From Turbatrix aceti (taxonomy: Eukaryota > Nematoda > Chromadorea > Rhabditida > Panagrolaimidae), in the NCBI GenBank assembly GCA_963969345.1, contig OZ017768.1:10952193-11016192 (forward strand): a stretch of 64,000 bases of DNA, read 5' to 3'. This document shows, one piece after another, positions 21,700 through 34,254 of this stretch. The position numbers and the translations under genes are program-made. How positions within the stretch are numbered: position 1 is the stretch's first letter; each line of letters opens with the position of its first letter. The notes under the pieces were generated by a model, which had not been told where the DNA came from, searched no databases, and saw only the letters and a program-made list of their open reading frames with translations.

Positions 21700-24600
21700 G
21701 AATTAAAATACCAAAGGCAAAAAAATCACGTTCACTTCAAAAGGCGGCTAACATACATTAATGCAAATTTATTTTTTTTACAAAATACGCTTTCAACAAG
21801 ACGGCAATAAAACGTTTGTCATATTAAATAATTTTTCAGATTAAACATTTTATAGCACCCAAGTGTGCTTTTTGTCTTTCTAGTGCAGGTCCTTACAGAC
21901 TCCCCCTGAATCGTTTCCAACCCGGTAATGTCAAAAAACGAAAACAGTCTGTTTGCGAGAAAAACTCGGATATGAATGTCCAGTGATGCGTGTGGTGTGT
22001 TTTGACTTGGAAGAAAAAGGACAAAATAATACAGGACTTTCTTTGACGTACCAGACAAAAAAAACTGAAAATAAAGTCGCACACTGCCTTGCGGGTTTCC
22101 GGAAGTGATTTTTAGGCATTTTCAATAAATATGAACTCAGTCAAACATCAAAAACTTGTGTTTTTTCACAACAAAAATCAAATCTGACCGAATGTATTCC
22201 GAAAAAACCTGTCTACATTATCAGGAATTCTCAAGAGAATATACTTACACTAGTAAGCAGAACCAGGCATGAAATGACAGACATTTTTTTTAAACCATTT
22301 TGTGTCATCTCTTGCGGCTAAAAAAATTGTGCTGTATCATATAAAAGATATGGGAGGACTCAAAAGGGCAATGACAGGGATGCATACATCAAAGTATGTA
22401 GATAAATACAATCAAAGGCGTGTAAAATCCCTGAATGACATGTTATATCAGGGAGGATTTTAAGGAAAGAAGCTTTTTTTAGCGAGTCAAATAATTCTGA
22501 GATGAACAGTTCCAGACATGTTTGTGAAATTAGTCCGACAACAGAGCGTTACTGGAGTTAAAAATACACCTTGTTATCTTTGAAATTCTAAATTGATGAC
22601 AAAAATTTTAAAATCGAAAGCTGAAGCATCATCTGTTAATTGATACCCTACCTATTATATAATACTACTGTCTAGGTGCAAACAAAAATGTGGGTTCTTT
22701 TAAAGGACTCCAAGGACCACAGTGACGGCCGGCAAGTGCACTCTGACGATAATGCTTATCATAAATTTTACTAAAAAGAATTCCCCCAGACATTCCCACC
22801 CTAAAAAAGTGTAGTATACGGTTTTTCAAATCATTAAAGTTTTGTCTGCGCACGAATTTTGATTATTAAAATATTTATTACAACATGGTCATTTTTTTAT
22901 GCCCTTATACTTTTCTTTCTATTGGGACTAATTACGCCCAATGGTTTTGGCTAATTACGCAGTTTGGATGCGTACCGTCTATCTTTTTTTTGTTCCTTAA
23001 TGATACTAAATCACGCCTTTGCGTGCTTGTCAAGAATGAGTGGAATAGGGAAATTTGTTTCCCCCAGGATGTTACACCACAATGTTATTTTACATGAGCG
23101 AGGAGTGTTTCGAAACGGAAGGATAAAAAAAGTCTGGGATATTTAGATGAAAGCTATTTGGGATTACGGTTGTTTGGGTATAGAGTAATTAGTAGATAGG
23201 AAACAAAGGAGGTGCAGTCATCGTTTTTATCAATGTTGACCCCCGGAATTTTTTTCGCTTTCAAAAGTACCAAATATCTTTGCAAATGAGTTGTCTTTTT
23301 CTTTGTTCCGGAAAAATATCTGCCAAAAAAATTTATAAATGGAAATCACCGGCTAGATATTTATAATATATTCATGAATAACAAATCTCAGAAAGAACGT
23401 ATACATAACATGAATTGCCTAATTTCGGCCAATGCCATTCGAAGGAGACTGACAGTTATAAATGGACAAATGTACATATATTATATTTATTATCCACCCC
23501 AACTCAGCCAAGACAAACAAAACCTCCAACTCGATGGACCGTAACCAACATGATGTTTGAATGTGCATAAACTTTTTTTACCCCAACACAAAAACATTTT
23601 ATAATGAATAAATAAACACAATATAAAAAAGATGATGTGTACTTGAGGTTTGAGTTTTATTAAAAAATAATTTGCAGTAAACCTCAGGCTATTAAGTTTT
23701 CGGAGATTGATACAAGATAAAAAGAAGATTCTATACGCCAAAGACCCTAACATAGACAACAATAACAAACAAACAAAACACTTTTTGTACTATCTAAATA
23801 TTTTTGATGTCAGGTGGTAATTAACACCACCAAATCATTGTACTGCAAATAATTATTACTATGTTAAAAAAACATAAAGAAGAACAGACGCTAATACAAA
23901 TAGTCGAAACGTGATATTAAGCAAATTAAAAAGACTCGTCATCCAATGTCAGGAGCTCATGCTCTATGAAAATTATTAAAAGTTATTTAATACTAGCTAT
24001 ATATAACTATAGAGACACCCCGTGCTGATGACAATGATAATGCATCATGCAATCCCAAAAACGCCCTTGTTCTTCAGTCCTTGCCCTTCCGCTGGTGCAA
24101 AATGACCCTCCGTCTTAAGTAAGGGTCTAATACCTTCTGATTGCCCAAATTACGACACAAAACAACTAATAAGTAGGCGTAGTTTGCATAAAAAACGACA
24201 CGCAATAAAAGAATAAATTACGAAAAGTTACGTTCAACAATCGACAAAAAGAGGTGTGGTGCAGATGTTCTCTTATGTTTCCTCTACATTGTTAGCGACA
24301 TAACAGTGTCTAGTGGCGTGTAAAAAGTGTCAGAAAATAATACAAAGACTTCAATCTATGCATCTAGAAACTCTTTTATCTGATATTAGGTAACCTCATT
24401 TATGAACAAAAAGCAGGAAATGTCGGGATATACTACATCAACATTTATTCTACTTTGGCATACGGTTAAGTGGCTACTGTCGGGAAAGTTGTCCAAGACA
24501 TGACTACCAGTTTGCACAAATTTTATATCAATGAACATTATTTTTAATTTGTATTTAGAATATTCTACCGTATACTTTATCTAACTTTTGATGGCTACCA

Positions 24601-25252
24601 ATCTTCCTGTCTGCTTGCCGTTATCCCCATATGCTTAGCCCGCTTTGCAGGGTATAAAAATCTACTGAAAAAAATAAAGTTCATAAACCTCTGTGTTCTC
24701 GAACGGGCAGACGGGGGTTTAAGGCTTACTTGTCAATGACGTGACATTTCATCAAATAAAACCCTCAAGACGCCTCCTGTCTATTCAGTTCTGGTACCAA
24801 TTTGGTTTCATTGATTTCTAAAAAATGGCGTTCTCCGAATGTAGACCAAAAAAGGATAAGTCCACCAGAAAAATAGAAAAGTTGATTTTTGGCAAAAAGT
24901 AACCGAATTTACTTGTCAGACTGCAATAAATATTTTTTCTGTTGAACGCAAACCAATATCACGGAAACCAACAAATGGCCTCAAAAAACAAATTCAATTA
25001 CCCTGCCTTACATAGTGCAACAAACCAAATTCGGTAATTTGAAATTCCAATTTTATGCTTCGTGTTTCTATCTTTTTTGCACGCATGCATAAAAAACGAC
25101 ACGAATAGTGTTCACACACAAGTTTAATGTCTGTGAAACTCATTCAGTAAAAAACTGCAGGCGGTTTATTAAAAATAACAAGGCTGCAATTAGGCGTGTC
25201 TGGCTCGTTCAGCCTAACCGCCTCACCGCCTCCTCCTCCTCCGTCACTTTTA
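21700..25252. other. Gene-poor AT-rich region upstream of GPCR 1
   Basis: About 3.5 kb with only short, stop-rich frames and no exon-like GC rise. It contains poly-A/T runs. It should include the promoter and possible 5' UTR exons of the receptor. Confidence 0.45.
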
Positions 25253-26520
25253 CAGGGTGCGCCAAATGTTCTTGAACAAACGTTTTTAATTTTTATTTTT
25301 CAACAACAGGGAATTGGACAAAACGGATTACCTGTAATAATAGCACGGACACTAAGACACATTGTATTAATTAGGTTGTTGATCAACTCCCCTAAATGGC
25401 GAATCCTTTGCCCAAACGTTTAAAAAATTTAGAGCCGAAATGGCCACAGGGTTTTTGAGACATTTGATTTTGTTATCCGCGTTGTAGTTGAGCTGTCTGT
25501 TTTCTACTCCGGTATCGTTAAACACATATTCTAACAATAAAAATTTGCCATAAGCCGCATCCCACAAAATTGTGATTCGGAAAATAGAGCCGCTCGTTTG
25601 AAAGCACTCCAAAGTCAAAAAACAAAATTTTTTTACCTTTTTTTAATTTTTAGTCTCGTCCACTACGGCGAGCTTTGATAAAAATCCCATTTTGTATTGC
25701 CGGTGTACTGATAAACCCAATGAAGTATTTTGGCAACAAAAAGCTCATGCAGGATAGATCCTGGTTGATTCTAATTACAAAATGCACCAAAATGAGGTAT
25801 ATTTTGCCGAAAAGCAAAAATCCATAATTATTCATGGCTAACTGGGGGGGTTCAATTTTTTTTAACAAGAAGACATGTTCCTCGAACAAATAAAGCCGCA
25901 GGTAGAATTTTATGTTAGCTTCCGGGTGCGCAATCACTAGAAAAAGGGTTATGCCTTGACCTGCGGCCAGTCTCTGAAGTTTCCGGCATTTTTGCAGACG
26001 CACTTGCTTGTTCTCGGCGGAGAGAAGCTGAGCTTTTCGGTGCTTGTAGGCCTTTAAACGCAAGACATCTTTGACCACACGCCGGACAAACGTGTCACTG
26101 ATTTCCGTTTCACGGGCAATCTTTCTCAAAGAAGACCTCGGATTGCGCCGAAGTCGCTTTATGATGCGCTGGCGGTTTCTGAGAGTGTTGGCAGTACGAG
26201 TTCTTCCCGATTTTGGACGATCACCTTCGTGGCCAACCTCTTTGAACCTGGTAATCGCCGTCCAAACTGTTGATAGAGGAACGTGAAGCAATCGAACAAT
26301 TTAACATTGTCGATGACCCTGTCGAAACAGCTCCAAAATTGCAGAGCGCTTGTTTGACATTTAAAAAGAACACGATAAAAAAAAGATACAGGGACAAAAA
26401 AACAATCAATAGGGCAAAAAAATACGTAGAATTCAATAAGGAACAAATCACCCCGCCAGCGCGTGCCACTTTTTTGGCGCGCTTGGCGGGAAATCGTTCA
26501 AGAACATTTGGCGCACCCTG
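25253..26520 (-). mobile_element. Tc1/mariner-type transposon, decayed
   Basis: A 1268-bp element. Perfect inverted ends CAGGGTGCGCCAAATGTTCT run inward from both sides and are flanked by TA (25251-25252 and 26521-26522), the standard Tc1/mariner target duplication. The minus strand encodes a paired helix-turn-helix DNA-binding half. It begins at ATG 26360, is cut by TAA at 26301-26303, and continues in the same frame through the AKLL-like VRLLHVPLSTVW, SGRTRTANT and RKIARETEIS segments to about 25960. The catalytic DDE half cannot be recognised and is full of stops. The element cannot make its own transposase, but its ends look mobilisable. Confidence 0.9.
25960..26360 (-). pseudogene. Transposase N-terminal fragment with premature stop
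   Basis: Codons 1-19 precede an in-frame TAA. The following 110 or so codons retain a homeodomain/paired-like helix-turn-helix region and a GRPR-like SGRTR linker typical of Tc1/mariner transposases. Downstream the similarity ends. Confidence 0.8.
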
Positions 26521-26529
26521 TAATTGTAA

Positions 26530-29500
26530 GTGTCCCATGGCCATAGTAGGTGTTTTTCGAGTTTAAAAAAACATTTTTAACAAATTATTATTTTTTTTGT
26601 GGATAAAGAAAGAACACTAACGTCTATCATTGAGTGATTTCTATTTTTGGAGGTCTTTTGGGAAACAAACTATCGTTCACTGTTGAGAGTACAAAAAAGC
26701 TGCTGACGTTGTCCTGGCTTAGCTAAGACTGGTTTGGCTTCATTTAATTCTTGGAAGCGTTTTTTTTATTTTGAATCCGCAAAAAAATAATCATTTGTTT
26801 TTTTTACATAGAAAAATCTGGAAATAAACAAGAAAAAACTAAACATACTGCCACTAAAAATTATTTTATTTTTTCTTCAAAAACGAGTTTTTATCGGACT
26901 TTAGCCTTTTCTAACACCATAACGACCACGGTATAGCCAGGAACACAAAAATATTTATTCGCAATGTCGAGGTTCAACTCAAAAATCAAAAGAAACTGCA
27001 AAAATAGCAGTACATTTGTTTATTACCAATTTATGAAATTTACCAACAACCGACATCGTTATTCCTAATTGCGGTATAATGACAACACTTTTTCTTTATT
27101 GCATGTTTATTTTATGGTCAACGATTGTCAAGCATCGTTTTTACATCACACCACAAAACATAAACCTAAGCTCTCAATTTTGCCGAATGTGCGCATGACA
27201 AAAAATTTTTACTAACTGTGCCATAACAGTTATTTTTTCTATGTGCTTACAAAAAAACGCACGTGAGATCAACTTCCCCGTAAACAAAAAAATAAATGAC
27301 ATGACATTTTCTTGGATTTAATGAACACTGAAACAGAAAAAATATTGTTGTGCCATTGTAGAAGAACTCATTGGCTACACGCAGGTATTATCCTCTCAGG
27401 CAACACCTCACTATAGAGATTAGCAACGTACAATGCTTCCATGCACGGCGTGCAGAGCACGTATGAAGTCGTACGATAACCTATTAGGAATTAGAAGGAT
27501 GACCAAAAAAATAAAGAAGAGTACAAAACGGTCGACTGGCATTTATTATCTTTTCTGACGACCTTTGATTTCGTAACGAATAGTCGAATACTGCATGCCA
27601 ATTAGCACCGCTAAATCACATCTTGTTTGGAAGGCAATGGGGAATTAAAATAAGTTTTTCTGATTTGTTGGAGAAAAAAATCGTAATATTTGCAAAGGGG
27701 CCGCGAGTGTCGTACAATTCTCTTGACTGGCACCGAGTATACGATGACGATTCCACGGGTATGTTTTTTCATGGTAATAAGGCACGTGGATGCGTGGACA
27801 GTTATAGTCACGTGGTGATGGTCTTTATTAAAACAAAAAACGAAAATTCTGCGATTTGACAAAAACAATCCAGCAGGAAGCTAAATATCCATCATGGGGG
27901 GTGGTTTTTTAGAAAAGGTGGCGGTGTGTGAGATTCGAATTTTTTGGTGTTGAAAAAATGTAGTTAAGAAAATTTGTCCAAAAGTAGGCACAAAAGGTCA
28001 AACAATTTTGACACTATCATTGCAATGTGTGAGATTTTCTAAACTTTGTGTATGTTTCTTTGCTTGATTTACCCCCTTTAAAACTTGTCTTCTCAAAATA
28101 TGTGACTGAAGGATATAAACTTTTACGAATCCAGAAACCAAAAAAAATCACAATGAATGAATGTCCATGAACAAAAAATGCTTGGAGTCACGGAAGCTTA
28201 TAACTGTATTCTTTGGAGGGGGAGGTACGCGCATTATTTCTAATTAGTTCTTTTTTTGGGCATTGTTGTTTGGAACAAAAAAAACGCAATAGAAATAATG
28301 GAAGACAAGCAAGGGATTGAGCGTTGACGAAAAATCTAACACAATACACAGACGGCGGATAACAATGTTGTTTATGCCTTTCTGTGGTCAAAGCCTTTTT
28401 TTAGCCCCCCTTTCCTCAAAAAAAGTCTAAAAATGTGAATGAGATTATGAAATGAAGAATTTTTATATTAAATCGGGCTTTTTGAATTTTCAGTGATCAC
28501 AGAAAGTGCATTTTGTGCAGACACGTGTCAGGGTGTCGGAGACAGATAGGCGAGACTAGGGGGCAGAAATTTGAACTTCAGGGGGTTCAAAATAACATTT
28601 CCAAAAAATCGAGCGGAACTTTTTTTGTAAAAAAACAAAATATTGAAATCAAGAAATATTAGAAACTAACAAAAAAAACAGTGTCCAACGCGTCAATAAA
28701 ACTAAGCTATAATTTTTTACAATGATTAAAAGGAAAAACGTTTCACATGTCTTTTTTGGTTTTTTTGATATTCTAAAAATATAATAATAAAAAATGTTTA
28801 ACTCTCAAATCCCGTTTCGCAACAGAAAACAACAAACGGAAAAAATCTGTAAAGGTTTTTGGTCATCACAGGATCATACACCAAATAAATTTAACCAAGT
28901 ACAAACATCATGACCACCACCGCCACCCTCATACATACATAATTGCAACATTAAATTATTGTCCAAAACTAATAAAACCCTGCACCGTTCCAATAACAGA
29001 GGTGAAGTTTGATGCCATTTTATATACTGACACAATAGCAGAAGCCGTGCAATAACGCAGAAACCAAGTGAAGTCAAACAAAAGTTAATCAGCAACGACA
29101 AACGAACGTGTGCATTTTTCAACGACATCTGATGGCATAACTTTTACATAAAAACAAGGAGGATATACGTGTGCAATTAAAATTATAAAACCATGACAAA
29201 ACAACGTGCCTGCGCAATTCTAACTTTATTATTTTGCAATGTCGCACAAATTATCCACTTTTTTTGCTAGAATTTTTTCATAAAAAAAATATTTGCCATG
29301 TGGGGAAAAATAAAATGTTTTTCGTGTAAATTCTGTAGGGGATAAAAAATGACTGAAAAAGCAAAGTATTTTTGTTTTGGTAGGCAGCACTTACACAAAG
29401 CACATGGCGCAAAAACAAAAAACTTTGATGACACTGCACCTGACCGAAAACACAACCGGAGTGCATAACAGAGCTGAAGCTGTGATTAATCATCTGCAGC

Positions 29501-32160
29501 TGAAGGAATTTGGCAGACGGTAGTGGTGTTTGACGAAAACGGCGTGAATTACATCTTAAGAAGAGGAAGCTATCCTGGAAGACGTCAGCAAATGCAGGTG
29601 GGTGAATAGGCAAGAAGCCACCAACGATGACTCGTCCCAAGTCATGCAGTTTCACCGTATTGATAAGTGTCATAAAATGAGCTTAGTTGTTTTAGGCTTA
29701 GTTTTGCTTAATCCAAAAAAGAATGGCTTTTATCGCTTTTAAATGATGCCAAACAGATTATAATACAAGGTTTTTCTGGTCATTTTTCAAAACTATTTCA
29801 TTCTTGATTTCCAAAACAATGCAACCAGGACCCATTTTCAGTTTTTAATTTTGTCTGTCTCGGCATCAAGTTCATTTGTTGGTGCAAAAATAAGTGTATT
29901 GCATTATGATTTGTACTTTCAGGGTGCCCTAAAACGGGCAAAAAGATTCTGCAGGACACCAAAAATATGGGTGTGACGTCTTCGTGACCAAAAGAGGCTT
30001 GGCGGCATAATTGAAAAATTTTTCTTTTGTTGCATCACAAAAAGCGGCATCATCGAAGCCTGCATTTGGAAGCCAAAATAACCGGGTATTGAAATTTTAA
30101 GAAGTCAATGTGTCACTTGACTTGAACAATTTTCAAAGATTAGAAAATTCACACTCTAATTAAATTTGAAGACGCAAAAAAAGTGTTGCACTTGCGTGTT
30201 GAAATTCATGCAAATTGGTAGTTATCAGCTTACTTACAAGTCCGTGAACAGGCAGAAGAAATGCACCGGCAGACAACAGCAGCAGAGGAGAGGAGGGTTT
30301 AATCAAGCATTTTTCTATGACTGCGTACTTTGCTTTTTTTGCAAAATAATTTTTTTTAAATATAAATTTTATTTTTGTGCCAATTTTTCATAAACTATTA
30401 CGTGACGTTGACGGTAAAAAAAGAACTGCTGCAATTGTTACTGCTCAGTCGACGCAGCAAACACTCACATCAGTCAGAGTTCAACACGGATTAATTGAAC
30501 GCTTGTCACTCATTACACTGGCCAGGAAAAAAATAAGATGGATGGCGATTAAAGAGGGAAGCTTTTATTGTATCTCTAACAGATAACAAACCATCACAAT
30601 CCATTTCTCACGTGCGAGGGGGTGACCTTATCACGCAAAAGATGTCAAAGAGCAGTGTTCGACGACAAAAAATGAATGAATTTGAAAAGTTCAACTTTTG
30701 AAGAAATCTCATGACTCATGAAAAACTTTTGAAATGTCAATTTTCAAAAATGGATATCAAAAATAAACTAAATTGGACACCAATTAAACAGTTAAATAAA
30801 TTGTTATTGTATAAAATTATTTTTTTTAAATAGATTTATACAATTTCAAAAATCTATTTTATAAAAAAAAAATGTTCTATTGTTCTCTGACTATTGTAAT
30901 GTTGTATGATATAGTATATGCACGCGATAGAGTAATAAATGAAATGAAAATGAAATTTATTTAATTGTTAAACAATTTTTAAATATTTTTATTCTTTTGA
31001 AATTTAAAAAAGAATTCAAAAAGTATTTTACTGATTAATTTAAAAGACTTATATCCAATTCTGTTAAAACACTTGATGAGATAAAAAAGAATGTATCAAT
31101 AAACAGTATTTAGTTTTATCTATTTTTTTCATCATGTGTGAAAGAGCGTCACCGCCACTGGCCACACCCCCGCACCTCTATCGTCACCCAAAGTAATTTT
31201 TTTTTTATTTCTTAAAAGAATAAAGGAATGGTAGTTGAGTGAATATATAATTTGGCAAAGATAAACAATAGAGACCGGTGTAATGTAATACTCGTATTAT
31301 CTAGACACGATTCGGTCCGCAGAGGCCGTACATGTTGTATGTACCAGGGCTCATTTGTACACCGTATGAGAGAAAAAACAGTTAATCATGCCGTGATGAC
31401 TACCACGATAACAACCGGAGGAGGTTCGAGGTGGCACTTGATATCCCTGGGGAACGTTTATGTCGTCGCTACATTAGACAACGCTCACACGTAGATATCG
31501 GGCAAACAAACACTCTTTCGGTGTAGTCTCAGGCTGCCAACAACGATCCAAATGGACAAAATCTGTTGTATCTACAAACCAAAGAAGCTCAGTGGTCATA
31601 CATCGTTGTCCAATTGTTTTTGTTTTAAGATTTTTTAGGCCCTGATCATTGTACATTTCAAAATTTGGAGGGCGTAAACATGTGGACTACGTTGTACACA
31701 CAAAAAAGCAGAAATCACAATTTTTATAAGATGTGTCTAAAAACTATTGTAACCGAACATATTTTTGATTGTAATAAAAAATATGTTCAAAAAGGTAAAA
31801 ACAATTTTTAAGGACTCGATGAAAACCGGAATTCATGAAGTACAAAACATACCGTTACCGTATGCTCTGAATTTCAAAAACAAAATTGAAAAAAATTGTA
31901 AAGAAACATTATTATTCTAATTCTAATTCCGAGAAACAAAAATAAAAATATTGCACAGACTTTATTAAAAAACCTGAATTTCTAAAAATAACATACATAT
32001 TTACTCAAATAAATAAACAAAAAAATCTCAAGTGTTTATGCTGACCATAAAATCAACAACAATGACGTAATCAAAACATGAAACACCAAGTAAAAAGTTT
32101 TAAATAAGTCTGGCATGTGATCAGCTTCAAAAACATTAGTTCAAAGATTTTTGTGTTTAT
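26530..32160. other. Gene-poor AT-rich region between the two GPCR genes
   Basis: No supported gene in about 5.6 kb. Small frames at 27623-27859, 28874-29128, 30166-30393 and 31252-31494 have no recognisable domain and are probably chance. The only structured item seen is the possible retroelement tail at 30885-30960. Confidence 0.45.
30885..30960 (+). repeat. Second copy of the retroelement-like tail
   Basis: CTGACTATTGTAATGTTGTATGATATAG followed by AGAGTAATAAATGAAATGAAAATGAA parallels the motif order at 17940-18032. Only the terminal ~75 bases are shared. Confidence 0.4.
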
Positions 32161-32212
32161 TAACTATTTACAAACATGTACGTCATATAGGTGAATAAAA
32201 AGTAAAAAACGA

Positions 32213-34254
32213 TTAATTAAGAGTAATTGAAGATGAAAAAGCGAGCATTTCATTAGGATGAAACCTCTGTGGGGGGCCTCTGGTTGGGGGACGGTAGTGG
32301 CTGTGGTGAAGTTCGCCGGAATCCGAATCCCCCCGAGCACTGTGGCCGCTATGGTGCTCATGTTCGTGCGTGCTGTTGTTGTGATGATCATGGTGGTGAC
32401 TGCGAGAAGCATTGGGTGAGAAGAAGTGTACAAATGGCTCGCTGTGACGGCTTCGAAGGTGCCGAGAGCACGAAGACGACGATCCATTGTGTTCGGCAGG
32501 TGCGTGGTGGGAGGTCGGATTGTGACTCGTAGCTGCATGCGACTGGCTATCCTGCGACTTAGTCTTTCGAATCGACAGTAAATAAATCCATGGATTGACG
32601 CAGGAATTTAGATTTCCCAGAATTAGGATGTATGTGATGATTCTACCATCTGAAAAAACTCTTGTCTTCTAAGCCCAAGGCCCATTTGCTGTTTTTTCAC
32701 GTCCGTCTGGCCGAGTGGTCTAAGGCGCGTGGTTCAGGTCCACGTCCACTTCTGTGGGCGCAGGTTCGAATCCTGCGGCGGACATTAATTTTTCAAGTTT
32801 TTGTCATACAAAGTTTTGTTTTGAGATATAAAACAATTTTGCGTCACAAAGAAGGAACTAAATATTTGGAGTGATTTGCATGCACTTGTTATCTTGAGTG
32901 GAAATTTTGTTTACAAATTAAAAAAAACTTACGTGTCTCACCGGTACCTGGGAAGAAGGCGTAAAAAACGTTCATAAGGCAGTATGGAGCCCAAAGGCAG
33001 AAGTTACAAATGATAATAGTCATGGTCAGGCGAACTGTCTGAATTCTCTTTCGATCGTATTCTGTGTACTGATTTCGCAGTCCAAGAGATCGTTTTCTCA
33101 GCCGCACAATGTAGTCCTGCGTGTCAAAGGACATCCTCGGCTGCATCGTAGACGGCGTGCTCTCTATCGTGCCATGCGATCTCCAAACTGTTTTGCAGAC
33201 AAAATAGTAAAATACCGTGGCTATGAGGGATGGCAGTAGCCAGGCTACAAGACCAAAGTACACGACGTACGCGCGGCGAAGGTAGACGTGTTCGTTAAAA
33301 ATTGTACTGCATTGCCCGTGTTTTCTGCAAAGAAAAAAAATTTTATTGCGAATCAATTTTTGTGATTTTTTACATTTTCCAAATCCAAAACTGCGGCAGA
33401 GAGCATGCGAGGGCCAGGAGCCAGGCAACCAGAGCGAGGCAATTGGGACGCGTATACCGGTCGGATCGGTAGTGAGCGAGCGGTCGACAGATTGCCTGGT
33501 ACCGATCGGCGCTGATTGCCACAAGCAGAAAAGCAGAAGCGTACATGGGAAAGGCTTGCATGTACCGGGTGAACTTGCAGACAAAAGGTCCACCGAAAAA
33601 GTGCGGAAGACAGAGTATAATGGCGACTTCGGTGCCCAGGGCCATGATGCCAAAGAGAATGTCGGCGACGCAGGTGTGAAGGAGTAAAACCTGGAAAAGG
33701 GTGCAAATGATGTCATGGAAAACTACTGGAATATGTTATTGAAAACAAGTTGGTACAACAAGTTCAGTTATTTTCTGTGAAAAAATGTCTGTTAATTAAT
33801 TATTTCTTTCTGGGTGGAAAGTACGATACTCAGCAGAGTAAAAAATTGACCACAGAACATTGAAAATTCCTTATTAATTTCAAACTCACATTTTACAATT
33901 TTTATTTGCTGTAACTTTTTTACATTTTGCAAAAAAGCATAAATGAAAGCGGAAAATCCGGTTTTGATAAAGATTGTATTTTAAATAATTCTATACTAAT
34001 TAAATTAATTGCAATTACATTAAAACACAAACATTTTTTGAAAAAAATTTTTAACTCACCTGAACAGGAGAAATTTTGTGCTTTGTCTTCTTAGCTCCAC
34101 GACAAATCACGTAAGCCAAAAATATATTTCCTGTCACGGCCAGCGTTGCTACGATATTCATGTGCACCAGGACGCCGAGTCGATCAGGGACCAGCTGCGT
34201 GTGGTGGTGATGGTTGCGGAAATGATGGGTGGTCAGGTTCGTCAGGTAACCCAT
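32213..34254 (-). CDS. Rhodopsin-family GPCR, vasopressin/oxytocin receptor-like
   Basis: Four exons, 34254-34060, 33690-33374, 33324-32933 and 32649-32213, in phase (446 residues). Span 1 has VTGNIFLAYVI. Span 3 carries CKFTRYMQAFPMYASAF followed by the DRY-equivalent ADRYQAICRPL. Span 6 has CNFCLWAPYCL, and span 7 has LGNLNSCVNPWIYLL. The MQAFPMYASAF stretch and LGNLNSC-NPWIY are close to vasopressin/oxytocin-type receptors. CCAP/NPS-type receptors are the nearest alternative. An NLT glycosylation site lies in the short N terminus. The cytoplasmic tail is unusually rich in His and Ser, including repeated HH and HS pairs, with little family similarity. The ATG chosen is the first in frame. 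The frame stays open upstream without an ATG, so a 5' exon is possible. A tRNA gene sits in the last intron on the other strand. Confidence 0.87.
32701..32784 (+). tRNA. tRNA-Leu(CAG)
   Basis: A full cloverleaf. Acceptor GTCCGTC pairs with GGCGGAC at 32777-32783, with A as discriminator. The D arm is TGGCCGAGTGG. The anticodon stem CGTGG/CCACG encloses TTCAGGT, giving anticodon CAG. A long variable arm typical of leucine tRNAs is followed by the T arm GCAGG-TTCGAAT-CCTGC. There is no intron. A TTTTT-type run follows. It lies inside the GPCR intron 32650-32932, antisense to the receptor. Confidence 0.97.
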
